DNA of 64,000 nt from positions 123,273-187,272 of the forward strand of contig NZ_NTGA01000013.1 in NCBI RefSeq assembly GCF_002289575.1. The letters run 5' to 3'. This stretch comes from Dietzia natronolimnaea (GTDB lineage: Bacteria > Actinomycetota > Actinomycetes > Mycobacteriales > Mycobacteriaceae). A model generated the notes under the pieces. The model was not told the DNA's origin, did no database searches, and saw only the letters and a program-made list of their open reading frames with translations. Positions within the stretch are counted from its first letter, which is position 1, and each line of letters begins with the position of its first letter. Shown here one piece after another: positions 36,977 through 45,885 of this stretch. Both the position numbers and the translations under genes were made by a program.

Positions 36977-39502
36977 ATGACCGAGCACATCGTCGTCGTC
37001 GGGCACGGAATGGTCGCCCATCGGTTCGTCTCCACCCTCGCATCCCGGTGGGCCACCGCTGATCTCACCGTGACGGTGATCGGCGAGGAGTCGGACCCGG
37101 CGTACGACCGCGTGGGCCTGTCCACCTACGTCGGTGAGTGGGACCGCGAGTCGCTGCACCTCGAGGACGCGCGGCACACGGCCGACCCCCGGGTGACCGT
37201 GCGATCAGGCCAGCTGGTCACCTCGATCGACCGCGAGGCCCGGGAGGTCGAACTGACCTCGGGTGAGCGGATCGCCTACGACACACTGGTCCTCGCGACG
37301 GGGTCGCGGGCGTTCGTCCCGCCCGTACCCGGCCACGACCTGCCGGGGTGCCACGTCTACCGCACCCTCGACGATCTCGACGGGATCCGCGCGGCCGCCG
37401 ACCGCGCCGGGGCCGGCTCCCACGGGGTGGTGATCGGCGGCGGTCTGCTCGGGCTCGAGGCCGCCAACGCGGTGAGCCTGCTCGGGCTCACGCCACACGT
37501 GGTGGAGCGCAACGACCGGCTCATGCCGCTGCAGGTCGACGCCGGGGGCGGGCATGTTCTGGCCTCGCTCATCCGTGACCTCGGGATCGAGATCCACCTC
37601 TCGATCACCGGAACGGAGATCACCGAGACGGCAGACGGCGTATCCGTCCGGCTGACCGACGACGAGGGCGTCACCACGGTCGTCGACGCGGCGTTCGTGG
37701 TGTTCTCGGCGGGTGTTCGACCGCGGGACGAGCTCGCGAGGCTGTCCGGGCTGGACACCGCCGAGAGGGGCGGCATCCTCACCGACCTCGGGTGCCGGAC
37801 CTCCGACCCGAACATCTACGCGATCGGCGAGTGCGCCGCCATCGACGGCACCTGCTACGGACTCGTCGGCCCCGGATACACCTCCGCCGAGGTCGCCGCG
37901 TCCACGATCCTCAGCGGAGAGGGTGAGTTCACCGGGGCCGACCTGTCCACCAAGCTCAAGCTCCTCGGGGTGGACATGGCGAGTTTCGGCGACGCGCACG
38001 GCGTCACGCCCGGCTGCCTCGAGGTGGTGGTCAACGACCCCGTCGCGGGAACCTACTCCAAACTTGTCATGAGCGACGACGCCACGACCCTCCTGGGCGG
38101 TGTGTTCGTCGGTGATTCCGGGCCGTATTCGCTGCTCAAGCCACTCGTCGGCCGCGCCCTGCCCTCCGACGACCCGATCTCACTCATCTCACGGTCCACC
38201 GATGCCGGGTCCGGGGTCGGTGTGGAGGCGCTCCCGGACGAGGCGCAGATCTGCTCGTGCAACGCCGTGACCAAGGGCGATGTGCGCGAGGCGATCTGCG
38301 GCGGCGCCTGCGACGTGGCCGACCTCAAGTCCTGCACCCGGGCCGGTACGTCGTGCGGATCGTGTATCCCCCTGCTCAAGCAGGTCCTCGAGGCGGAGGG
38401 GGTCGAGCAGTCGACGGCGCTGTGCGAGCACTTCGAACAGTCCCGCTCTGAACTCTTCGAGATCGTCACGGTCACCGGCATCCGGACCTTCTCCGGTCTC
38501 ATCGAGCGCTTCGGCCACGGGGCCGGCTGTGACATCTGCAAGCCCACCGTCGCCTCGATCCTCGCCTCCACGAGTTCCGACCACGTCCTCGACGGCGAGC
38601 AGGCCGCCCTGCAGGACACCAACGACCACTTCCTCGCCAACATCCAGAAGAACGGCACGTACTCGGTGGTGCCCCGCATGCCGGGGGGTGAGGTGTCCGC
38701 GGAGCAACTCATCGTGATCGGGGAGATCGCCCGCGACCACGACCTGTACGTCAAGGTCACCGGCGGTCAGCGCATCGACATGTTCGGTGCGCGCGTCGAG
38801 GAACTGCCCGTGATCTGGAAGCGGCTCGTCGACGCGGGGATGGAGTCGGGGCACGCGTACGGCAAGTCGTTGCGCACCGTCAAGAGCTGCGTCGGCACCT
38901 CCTGGTGCCGCTACGGACAGCAGGACTCCGTCGGGATGGCGGTGACGATGGAGAACCGCTACCGCGGGCTGCGCGCCCCCCACAAGATCAAGATGGCGGT
39001 CTCGGGCTGTGCCCGCGAGTGCGCGGAGGCCCGCGGCAAGGACGTCGGCGTGATTGCCACGGAGACCGGCTGGAACCTCTACGTCGGCGGTAACGGGGGC
39101 GCGACGCCCCGGCACGCGCAGCTCCTCGTGGGGGACCTGACCGACGAGGAGCTGATCCGCTACATCGACCGGACGGTGATGTTCTACGTCCGGACCGCCG
39201 AGCGGTTGCAGCGGATGGCGCCCTGGCTCGAGTCGATGGACGGCGGGATCGACCATCTCCGCGAGGTCGTGTGCAACGACTCGCTCGGCCTGGGGGCGGA
39301 GCTCGAGGGCCGCATGGAAGCGCATGTGGCGGGCTACGTGGACGAGTGGTCCGCCGTCCTGGACGACCCGGACAAGCTCGCGCGTTTCGTGTCCTTCGTC
39401 AACGCCCCCGAGTCCCCGGACCCCACCGTCGAGTTCGAGGAGCAGGACGGCCGCAAGGTCCCCGTTCTCCTCGGCTCCCCCGCGATGCCCGCACGGGCCT
39501 GA
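36977..39502 (+). CDS. nirB: assimilatory nitrite reductase [NAD(P)H] large subunit
   Basis: Reduces nitrite to ammonium with six electrons. 841 aa: FAD/NAD-binding region (residues 1-400; HIVVVGHGMVAHRFV, LVLATGSRAFVPPVPG, GVVIGGGLLGLEAANAV, NIYAIGECAAIDG), a BFD-type [2Fe-2S] site (ICSCNAVTKGDVREA and SCTRAGTSCGSCIPLLKQ), a ferredoxin-like half-domain, then the siroheme/[4Fe-4S] domain with SCVGTSWC and SGCARECAEARGKDVGVI supplying the four Cys. Complete. ATG 36977 has GGAGG 7 bases upstream. It heads the nirBD operon; control region just upstream. Confidence 0.97.
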   Translation: MTEHIVVVGHGMVAHRFVSTLASRWATADLTVTVIGEESDPAYDRVGLSTYVGEWDRESLHLEDARHTADPRVTVRSGQLVTSIDREAREVELTSGERIAYDTLVLATGSRAFVPPVPGHDLPGCHVYRTLDDLDGIRAAADRAGAGSHGVVIGGGLLGLEAANAVSLLGLTPHVVERNDRLMPLQVDAGGGHVLASLIRDLGIEIHLSITGTEITETADGVSVRLTDDEGVTTVVDAAFVVFSAGVRPRDELARLSGLDTAERGGILTDLGCRTSDPNIYAIGECAAIDGTCYGLVGPGYTSAEVAASTILSGEGEFTGADLSTKLKLLGVDMASFGDAHGVTPGCLEVVVNDPVAGTYSKLVMSDDATTLLGGVFVGDSGPYSLLKPLVGRALPSDDPISLISRSTDAGSGVGVEALPDEAQICSCNAVTKGDVREAICGGACDVADLKSCTRAGTSCGSCIPLLKQVLEAEGVEQSTALCEHFEQSRSELFEIVTVTGIRTFSGLIERFGHGAGCDICKPTVASILASTSSDHVLDGEQAALQDTNDHFLANIQKNGTYSVVPRMPGGEVSAEQLIVIGEIARDHDLYVKVTGGQRIDMFGARVEELPVIWKRLVDAGMESGHAYGKSLRTVKSCVGTSWCRYGQQDSVGMAVTMENRYRGLRAPHKIKMAVSGCARECAEARGKDVGVIATETGWNLYVGGNGGATPRHAQLLVGDLTDEELIRYIDRTVMFYVRTAERLQRMAPWLESMDGGIDHLREVVCNDSLGLGAELEGRMEAHVAGYVDEWSAVLDDPDKLARFVSFVNAPESPDPTVEFEEQDGRKVPVLLGSPAMPARA

Positions 39503-39547
39503 CCATTCGGCAGCACTCCCAGCAGCACACCCAGAAAGGACACCATC

Positions 39548-39928
39548 ATGACCGCCACCCTCTCCCCGACCGAGATCGTGGTCTGCCCCCTCGATCGACT
39601 CATCCCGGGTCGGGGCGTCGCCGCCCTACTGCCCGACGGCCGGCAGATCGCCGTCTACCTCCTGGACGACGGGAGCGTCCACGCCCTGTGCAACATCGAC
39701 CCGATCGCCCGGGCCGCCGTGATGAGCCGCGGTCTCGTCGGCGACCGTGGGGGCGTCCCCGTGGCCATCTCCCCCATCGGCAAGCAGGCGTACGCCCTGG
39801 ACGACGGACGTGGGATCGACGACAAGGCGTACGGACTGTCCGTCTTCCCGGCCAGGGTCGTCGACGGCACGGTTCTGGTCTCGACGCAGCCCGCGATCCG
39901 GCACCAGACGAGTCGGGCCGCCGCCTAG
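39548..39928 (+). CDS. nirD: nitrite reductase [NAD(P)H] small subunit
   Basis: Rieske-fold partner of NirB, 126 aa. It reads EIVVCPLDRLIPGRGVAALLPDGRQIAVYLLDDGSVHALCNIDPIARAAVMSRGLVGDRGGVPVAISPIGKQAYALDDGRG. The Cys-His pairs that hold a Rieske cluster are absent, as is normal for NirD. Its TAG stop (39926-39928) lies inside the 6-bp target duplication of the IS481 element, so the insertion leaves the protein unchanged. It starts 45 bases after nirB. Confidence 0.95.
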   Translation: MTATLSPTEIVVCPLDRLIPGRGVAALLPDGRQIAVYLLDDGSVHALCNIDPIARAAVMSRGLVGDRGGVPVAISPIGKQAYALDDGRGIDDKAYGLSVFPARVVDGTVLVSTQPAIRHQTSRAAA

Positions 39929-40899
39929 CTGTTCTGTCCACGCAGGTTAGGTACGCGGTCGGCGGGTGAGGCACCTTCGAGTGCGGTGTGGCCGCGGTGG
40001 TGATTGTAGTAGTGCAGGAACTGCGGTAGCAGGGCCTGGCGCTCCCGCTCGCTGGTATAGGGGCGGGCGTAGGCCCATTCCTCGAGCAGGATCCGGTTGT
40101 AGCGTTCGACTTTGCCGTTGGTTTGCGGCCGGTACGGCCGCGTGCGTTTGTGCTTGATGTCGGGGCCGAGGGCGTCGGCGAAGGCGCGGGAGCGGTAGCA
40201 GGAACCGTTGTCGGTCAGCACCCGACGCACGGTGATCCCAGCATCGGCGAAGAAGGCGTAGGCCCGGCGCCAGAACGCCGCGGCGGTCTCCTTGCGCTCA
40301 TCGCTGAGCAGCTCGCTGTAGGCCAGGCGGGAATGGTCGTCGACGGCATTGTGGACGTACCAGTAGCCGGTCCCGCGTTTGCTGTTGCGCCTACCCTTCG
40401 CTCGGCCGTGGACCTTGTGCCCGCCGCCGTCGGGGATGCGGCCGAGCTTCTTGATGTCCACGTGCACCAGGTCGCCCGGAGCAGGATGTTCGTACCGGGT
40501 CGGGCGGCGTCTTGTGGCGCGGGTCGGGGCTCCGGTGGCCGGGTCGGTGGTCGCCAGGCGCACGCACCCGTAGCGGGACAGGATCTTGTGGACCGTCGAG
40601 GGGTGTATGCCCAGGTGGTAGGCGATCCGGGCCGGCCCCCACCGGCGTGAGACCCGCAGGCCCACCACCCGCCGTTCGCGGCGTCGGGGCGTGCGATGGG
40701 GGCAGGAGTGGGGCCGGCTGGAGCGGTCAATCATGCCCGCCCTGCCGTTTTCGCGGTACCGACCGGCCCAGCGGCGGGCCGTGGTGACCGAAACGCCGAA
40801 CCGTTCGGCGGCTCGGGCGGGCGTCCAGCCGCCCTCGACGACACACCGAGCCAGGCGCAGGCTTCCGGTCGGCGTCAAGGTCGCGTTAGCGTGGGACAC
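39925..40899 (-). CDS. IS481-family transposase
   Basis: DDE transposase, 324 aa. N-terminal helix-turn-helix domains (SLRLARCVVEGGWTPARAAERFGVSVTTARRWAGRYRENG; RVSRRWGPARIAYHLGIHPSTVHKILSRYG) and an rve catalytic core with the acidic residues in HVDIKKLGRIPDGGGH, VLTDNGSCYRS and NGKVERYNRILLEEWAY. GTG 40899 has GGAGG 5-6 bases upstream. The final stop TAG (39927-39925) lies outside the inverted repeat, in the CTAG of the target duplication: the element depends on its target for its stop codon. No frameshift. Confidence 0.93.
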   Translation of the reverse strand: MSHANATLTPTGSLRLARCVVEGGWTPARAAERFGVSVTTARRWAGRYRENGRAGMIDRSSRPHSCPHRTPRRRERRVVGLRVSRRWGPARIAYHLGIHPSTVHKILSRYGCVRLATTDPATGAPTRATRRRPTRYEHPAPGDLVHVDIKKLGRIPDGGGHKVHGRAKGRRNSKRGTGYWYVHNAVDDHSRLAYSELLSDERKETAAAFWRRAYAFFADAGITVRRVLTDNGSCYRSRAFADALGPDIKHKRTRPYRPQTNGKVERYNRILLEEWAYARPYTSERERQALLPQFLHYYNHHRGHTALEGASPADRVPNLRGQNS

Positions 40900-41011
40900 G
40901 AAGACCTCCGTTGTGGATGTGGGTGCTTGGTCGCTTCCACACCTCACACGGAGGTCTTCCTCATTTCATCTCGCCATGCCGACCGGAGACACAACCTCCG
41001 TGGTCAGTACA
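39930..41011 (-). mobile_element. IS481-family insertion sequence, complete, with CCTAGC duplication
   Basis: 1082 bp. Terminal inverted repeats: left TGTTCTGTCCACGCAGGTT from 39930, right (reverse complement, ending 41011) TGTACTGACCACGGAGGTT, matching at 16 of 19 positions. CCTAGC flanks both ends (39924-39929 and 41012-41017), a 6-bp target duplication of the N-CTAG-N form known for IS481. It holds one intact transposase gene. Removing the element and one CCTAGC restores nirD followed directly by CGAGTACACC. It looks recent and functional. Confidence 0.95.
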
Positions 41012-41054
41012 CCTAGCCGAGTACACCTGGCGCGCCCCAGACCGAGCGCCGACT

Positions 41055-42185
41055 CTAGACCGAGAGCCGGTACCCGCGTTTGACCACGGTGGTCACGAGG
41101 CCCGGGACCCCGAGCGCTCTGCGCAGGCGCCCCATCGCCGTCTCCACGGCGTGGGGGTCGGCACCGTCGCCGGGCAGTACGGCGAGGAGTTCCTCCCGGC
41201 TCAGGCACTTGCCCGGCCGTTCCGCCATCGCCTGCAACAACGCCAGCGGCGCCGGCGAGAGTTCGATGGGCTGTCCGTCCATCAGGACCCCGGCCGCGCA
41301 CACGGTGAGGTCGTGCCCCTCCACCGTCACGGTCCGGGACCGGGCGACCAACTCGTCGGTGACGTGTCGCATGAGCGCGCCGAGCCGCATCCGGTCCGGC
41401 ATCGACACGGGCACCCCCAGGTCGACGAGCGGTTCGGCGGTCACCGGCCCCACGCAGAGGGCGGCGACCGGGCCGGACAGGGCGTCCAGCACGTCGTCGT
41501 GGATCCCCATCAGGTCGGCCCGCTCGAGCATCGACACCACGGCCGGGGCGGCGGTGAACGTCACCCCGTCGACTCCCGCCCGGGCGACGGTCCGGACGAG
41601 GTCGTCGAAGGCCTCCAGGTCCTCGGGGAGCTCCCAGCGGTAGATGGGCACCACGATCACCTCGGCTCCCGCCGCGCGGAGTCCCTCCACCAGCGGGGCC
41701 ATGGGGTTCCAGTCCGAGCTCGCCCCCTGCAGCTGCACGGCCACGGTGAGGCCGTCGACCCCACGCTCCAGCAGCATCTCCAGGAGTTCGGGCGTCGCCT
41801 CGCTCGCCGCCGACGCGTGCTCGCGCAGGCCGGCCGCGCGGAGTGCGCCGGTGACCTTGGGTCCGCGTGAGTACAGCGGCACCCGGTCCATCAGGGCGTG
41901 CAGGTCCGTCGAGTACCCCCACTCCTCACAGACCTGCGTCCACCACCGGACACCGGTCGCCGTGGTGAGGACCATGAGATCGGCGGGCGCGGCGAGCACC
42001 CGGGCGGTGGCGGAGCGGACGAGCTCGTCCTCGGCCACGGGGATCATCCGGATCGCCGGCGCGTGCAGGACCGTCGCACCCCGGCGTTCGAGGAGGACCT
42101 GCTGTTCCGACGCCCGGCGCGCAGCCGTCACCGCGACCGTACGGCCCAGCAGTGGTAAGTCGTCGTTGGTCGTCACGATGTCCAT
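41055..42185 (-). CDS. nnaR: HemD-like/winged-helix regulator of nitrate assimilation (NnaR type)
   Basis: 376 aa. Residues 15-265 have the uroporphyrinogen-III synthase fold (LLGRTVAVTAARRASEQQVLLERRGATVLHAPAIRM, VLTTATGVRWW, PLYSRGPKVTGALRAAG, GVDGVTFTAAPAVVSMLE). Residues about 285-376 are an OmpR-like DNA-binding domain (VCAAGVLMDGQPIELSPAPLALLQAMAERPGKCLSREELLAVLPGDGADPHAVETAMGRLRRALG...VVKRGYRL). The combination is that of NnaR, which activates nitrate/nitrite genes in Mycobacterium and Streptomyces. It lies between nirBD and the nitrate reductase genes, which supports this role over heme synthesis. Confidence 0.88.
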   Translation of the reverse strand: MDIVTTNDDLPLLGRTVAVTAARRASEQQVLLERRGATVLHAPAIRMIPVAEDELVRSATARVLAAPADLMVLTTATGVRWWTQVCEEWGYSTDLHALMDRVPLYSRGPKVTGALRAAGLREHASAASEATPELLEMLLERGVDGLTVAVQLQGASSDWNPMAPLVEGLRAAGAEVIVVPIYRWELPEDLEAFDDLVRTVARAGVDGVTFTAAPAVVSMLERADLMGIHDDVLDALSGPVAALCVGPVTAEPLVDLGVPVSMPDRMRLGALMRHVTDELVARSRTVTVEGHDLTVCAAGVLMDGQPIELSPAPLALLQAMAERPGKCLSREELLAVLPGDGADPHAVETAMGRLRRALGVPGLVTTVVKRGYRLSV

Positions 42186-42278
42186 CCTGCCTCAGTCCTG
42201 TGTCGTCCGTGTTTCGTCGGTGCCCGGCGCGCTTCACTCGCGAGGTCGCCCGTCCCGGGTCCCCGGGGAGGTGGTTCG

Positions 42279-43709
42279 TCACGCGCAGTCCCGCAGCCAC
42301 CCGCAGATGCCGTCCACGGCGGCGGAGCACCCCCCGCACCCGGTCCCGGCGCGGGTGTGGGAGGCGATCGCCGCCACGTCCCGGTGCCCCTCGGACCACG
42401 CGTGGACGAGGTCGGCCTTGCTCACCCCGTTGCACCGGCAGACCACGGCCGCGGCCGGCATCGTGGACGGTGTGTCGGTGGTCGATGCGTCGGCCCGGCC
42501 GAGCACGACAGAGAGCACGTCGTCGGGGACGGGCAGCGCGTGTTCGTAGAGCTGGGTGAGGAACCCGACGGGCTCGGGATGGCCCACGAGCACGGCGCCG
42601 GCGACCCGGCCGTCCACCACGTCCACCCGCGCGTACCGGCCACGGGAGGGCTCGCAGACCACGGTCACCTCCACGGCGGTGTCATGGATGTCCTCGGCGA
42701 GATCCCCGAGCGAGACCACGTCCACCCCGAACGCCTTCAGCCTGGTCACCGCGACGCCGCCGGTGTACAGCGCGGCCGGGGTCGCTCCCGTGATCCGTGC
42801 GGCGACCACTCCCGCCTGATCCCAGGCCGGACCGACCAGCCCGGTCACGCACCCGCGGTGCTCGGCGCAGTCGCCGATCGCGCTGATGTCCGGGTCGCCG
42901 GTGCGCATCGTGTCGTCGACGACGATCCCCCGGCCCACCTCGAGTCCGGCGGCCGCGGCCAGCCGGGTGCGCGGTCTGGTCCCGGCCGACAGGACGACGG
43001 TCCGGCAGTCGATCTCGGTCCCGTCATCGAGCCCCAGCGCCGAACCGTCCCACCGCGCGGCCCGCGCACCGGTCACCACGCGGACCCCGAGCTCGTCCAG
43101 TGCGCGGATGAGCACGCGCCCGCCGCCGGAGTCGAGGTGGGAGTCCATCGGCCAGGCCCGGGGGTGGACGACGACGACGTCGCGGCCCGACCGCGCCAGT
43201 GCGCAGGCCACCTCGAGCCCGATGAAACCGCCGCCCACCAGGGCGACCCGCCCGGGGTGCTCCTCGAGATGGGCGGTGAGCCCGCGGCAGTCCGAGGCGT
43301 CGCGGAGCGGGAACACCCCCGGGGCGAGGGAACCGTCCGGGCCGCGGACCCCCTCGATCGGCGGGATCGTGGGCTCGGATCCGGTCGCGAGCACCAGGTG
43401 GTCGTAGGGGACGCGCTCACCGTCGGCGAGTTCCACCTCCCGGGCCGCCCTGTCCACGCCCTGCACCGAGGCGGCCGTGCGCACTCCTATGTGGTTACGC
43501 TCCCACCATCCGGAGGGCTTGAGCCGGGTGGTTCCCGGGTCGCCCATTCCGCCGGCCACCACGTGCGAGAGCATGATCCGGTTGTACGGCGCCTCGGGTT
43601 CGTCTCCGAGGACGGTCACCGACAGTGTCTCGGGATCCGGCTCGGCGCGCCGCAGCTCCTCGGCGAGCCGGGCACCGGACATCCCGGCTCCCACCACCAC
43701 CACCCGCAT
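42279..43709 (-). CDS. FAD-dependent oxidoreductase with BFD [2Fe-2S] domain (likely nitrate reductase electron donor)
   Basis: 476 aa related to the N-terminal half of NirB: FAD motif MRVVVVGAGMSGARLAEEL, LVLATGSEPTIPPIEG, NAD motif VALVGGGFIGLEVACALARSG, DISAIGDCAEHRG, and a C-terminal BFD-like iron-sulfur site with CRCNGVSKADLVHAW and SHTRAGTGCGGCSAAVDGICGWL. No siroheme domain. It overlaps the nitrate reductase stop (TGATG), so it probably passes electrons from NAD(P)H to that enzyme, as NasB/NasC do elsewhere. ATG 43709 is fixed by the FAD motif; the longer open frame is not coding. Confidence 0.85.
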   Translation of the reverse strand: MRVVVVGAGMSGARLAEELRRAEPDPETLSVTVLGDEPEAPYNRIMLSHVVAGGMGDPGTTRLKPSGWWERNHIGVRTAASVQGVDRAAREVELADGERVPYDHLVLATGSEPTIPPIEGVRGPDGSLAPGVFPLRDASDCRGLTAHLEEHPGRVALVGGGFIGLEVACALARSGRDVVVVHPRAWPMDSHLDSGGGRVLIRALDELGVRVVTGARAARWDGSALGLDDGTEIDCRTVVLSAGTRPRTRLAAAAGLEVGRGIVVDDTMRTGDPDISAIGDCAEHRGCVTGLVGPAWDQAGVVAARITGATPAALYTGGVAVTRLKAFGVDVVSLGDLAEDIHDTAVEVTVVCEPSRGRYARVDVVDGRVAGAVLVGHPEPVGFLTQLYEHALPVPDDVLSVVLGRADASTTDTPSTMPAAAVVCRCNGVSKADLVHAWSEGHRDVAAIASHTRAGTGCGGCSAAVDGICGWLRDCA

Positions 43710-45823
43710 CACGCGGCCTCCAGCCGGACGGCACACGCCTTGAACTGCGGCATGCGACTGTAGGGATCGAGCTCCGGCAGGGTCACCAGGTTCGCTCGGG
43801 CGGCCCCGGCGAAGTGGAACGGCAGGAACAGGGTGTCGGTCCGCATGTCCTCGTCGCATCGCACGAGCGCCTCGACGGCGCCGCGGCGGGACACCACGCG
43901 GGCGCGTCCGCCGTCGTCGATCCCGGCGGCGCGTGCCACCACCGGGTGCACCTGGACCCACATGTCGGGTTCGGCGGAGGCCAGCTCCGGAACCCGCCGC
44001 GTCTGGGCGCCGGACTGGTAGTGGGAGAGCACGCGTCCCGTGGTGCCCAGCAGCGGGTAGTCCGGGCAGGTGTCCTCCGCGGGCCGGTCCACTGCGGCGA
44101 CGGCGAAACGGGCGCGGCCGTCCTCGGTGGCGAAGCGGTCGAGGAACATGCGCGGCGTCCCGGCCGGGGAGTCGGCACCGCACGGCCAGAACAGCGCCTC
44201 CCCCGCGTCGAGCCGGTCCCAGTCCATGCCGGAGTAGTCCGCCTTGCCCCCGGCGGAGGCGCGCGCCAACTCGTCGAAGACCACCCGCGGGTCGGTGGGG
44301 TAGCGATCCGGTCGTCGTCCGAGCCGCCGCGCGAGTTCGTTCCAGATCCACAGCTCGTCGCGGGCGCCTTCGGGGGGAGTGACCGAGCGGCGACGACGCA
44401 GCACCCGGCCCTCGAGGTTGGTCAAGGTGCCCTCCTCCTCCGCCCACTGCGGGACCGGCAACACGACGTCGGCGAGTTCGGCGGTCTCGGAGAGGACGAA
44501 GTCGGCCACGACGAGGGTGTCCAACGCGCGGAGGCGACCCGTGACCCGGTCGGCGTCGGGGGCGGAGACCACGGGGTTCGACGCGTGGAGCAGCATCGCC
44601 GTGGGCCCACCGGGTTGTCCGAGCGCGTCCAGGAGCTCGAACGCCGAGAGCCCGGGGCCGGGGATCTCCTCGGGCTCCACGCCCCAGACCCCAGCGACAT
44701 GCGCGCGGGCGGCCGGATCCGTGATCATCCGATATCCGGGAAGCTGATCGGCCTTCTGCCCGTGTTCCCTGCCTCCCTGGCCGTTCCCCTGCCCGGTAAG
44801 GGTGCCGTAACCCGTACCCGGCCGGCCCGGTAGGCCCAGTGCCAGGGCGAGGGCGATCACGGCGCCGACGGTGTCGGTCCCCCGGGAGTGCTGCTCGGCG
44901 CCCCGGGCGGTGAGGACGTAGGCGCCGGTGCCCGCGTCCCGGGAGTTCGCCAGCAGCTCCACCGTGCGGTCGAGCTGGTCGGCCGAGACCCCGGTGACAC
45001 GTTCGGTTCGATCGGGCATCCAGTCCGCCGCGATCGCCCACGCGTCGTCGAAACCCGACGTACGGGCGGCGACGTAGTCGACGTCAAGGTGCCCACCCAC
45101 CACGGCCACGTGCAGCAGCCCCAGGGCCAGCGCCGAATCCGTGCCCGGCCGCAGCCTCAGATGGATCCCGCCGCCGTCGACGGCACGGTGCGCGGTCGCG
45201 CTGAGGCGCGGGTCCGCCACCACCATGCCGCCGGCCGAGGCGGCGGTGTCCAGGTGCTGGACGAACGGGGGCATGGTGTCGGCGGGGTTCGCGCCGATCA
45301 GCAGCACCGCCCGGGCCTCGTCGAGGTCGGTCACGGGGAACGGCAACCCCCGGTCCAGACCGAAACTCCGGTTGGCCCCGGCGGCCGCGCTCGACATGCA
45401 CCACCGCCCGTTGTAGTCCACCAGCCTGCTCCCCAGCGCGAGGCGGGTGAACTTGCCCAGCGTGTAGGCCTTCTCGTTGGTGAGGCCTCCCCCACCGAAC
45501 ACGGCCACCGCGTCGGGTCCCCCCGAGGCCTGCGCCCGCCGGATGCCGTCGGTGACCCGGGTCAGCGCGGTGTCCCAGTCGGTCGGACGCAGGTGCCCGT
45601 CCACCCGGATCAGCGGCGTGGTGATCCGCTCCGGGTGGTCGAGCAACGCTGCCGACGTCCAGCCCTTCCGGCACAACCCGCCCTGGTTGGTGGGGAACTG
45701 CTCCGGGGTGATCGTCGCCTGCCCGCCGTCCGCGGACGGGGTCACCGACATCGCGCACTGGAGCGCGCAATACGGGCAGTGGGTGTGTGTCGGGGGGCCG
45801 GTCGTCGTCAGCGCGTGCACCAT
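43709..45823 (-). CDS. narB: assimilatory nitrate reductase catalytic subunit (molybdopterin)
   Basis: Reduces nitrate to nitrite in the cytoplasm; could equally be called nasA. 704 aa. The N-terminal [4Fe-4S] site is HCPYCALQCAMSV with a later Cys in GLCRKGW. Mo-bisMGD binding and catalysis: DYNGRWCMSSAAAGANRSFG (Cys ligand region), LLIGANPADTMPPFVQHL, TGQGNGQGGREHGQKADQLPGYR, and the C-terminal dinucleotide domain (LLGTTGRVLSHYQSGAQTRR, FLPFHFAGAARANLVTLPELDPYSRMPQFKACAVRLE). No fused C-terminal BFD domain: that function is on the adjacent oxidoreductase. ATG 45823; GTG 45820 also possible. Confidence 0.92.
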   Translation of the reverse strand: MVHALTTTGPPTHTHCPYCALQCAMSVTPSADGGQATITPEQFPTNQGGLCRKGWTSAALLDHPERITTPLIRVDGHLRPTDWDTALTRVTDGIRRAQASGGPDAVAVFGGGGLTNEKAYTLGKFTRLALGSRLVDYNGRWCMSSAAAGANRSFGLDRGLPFPVTDLDEARAVLLIGANPADTMPPFVQHLDTAASAGGMVVADPRLSATAHRAVDGGGIHLRLRPGTDSALALGLLHVAVVGGHLDVDYVAARTSGFDDAWAIAADWMPDRTERVTGVSADQLDRTVELLANSRDAGTGAYVLTARGAEQHSRGTDTVGAVIALALALGLPGRPGTGYGTLTGQGNGQGGREHGQKADQLPGYRMITDPAARAHVAGVWGVEPEEIPGPGLSAFELLDALGQPGGPTAMLLHASNPVVSAPDADRVTGRLRALDTLVVADFVLSETAELADVVLPVPQWAEEEGTLTNLEGRVLRRRRSVTPPEGARDELWIWNELARRLGRRPDRYPTDPRVVFDELARASAGGKADYSGMDWDRLDAGEALFWPCGADSPAGTPRMFLDRFATEDGRARFAVAAVDRPAEDTCPDYPLLGTTGRVLSHYQSGAQTRRVPELASAEPDMWVQVHPVVARAAGIDDGGRARVVSRRGAVEALVRCDEDMRTDTLFLPFHFAGAARANLVTLPELDPYSRMPQFKACAVRLEAA

Positions 45824-45848
45824 GTGTCCTCTTCGTCTCGCTCAGCCG

Positions 45849-45885
45849 TGCTCTGTCCGCGGTGCTTTGTCCGCGGTGCCCTGTC
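45849..45885. repeat. short tandem repeat between narK and the nitrate reductase gene
   Basis: TGCTCTGTCCGCGG (45849-45862), TGCTTTGTCCGCGG (45863-45876) and a partial TGCCCTGTC (45877-45885): two and a half 14-bp copies in the 60-bp spacer, running into the narK stop. Confidence 0.7.

Noticed and set aside
39548..39928. nirD as a gene broken by the IS element
   Set aside because: The insertion lies at the stop codon; the target duplication keeps TAG in place and NirD is full length.
41055..42185. Uroporphyrinogen-III synthase for heme or siroheme synthesis
   Set aside because: The fused winged-helix domain and position in the nitrate cluster match NnaR; no other heme-synthesis gene is near.
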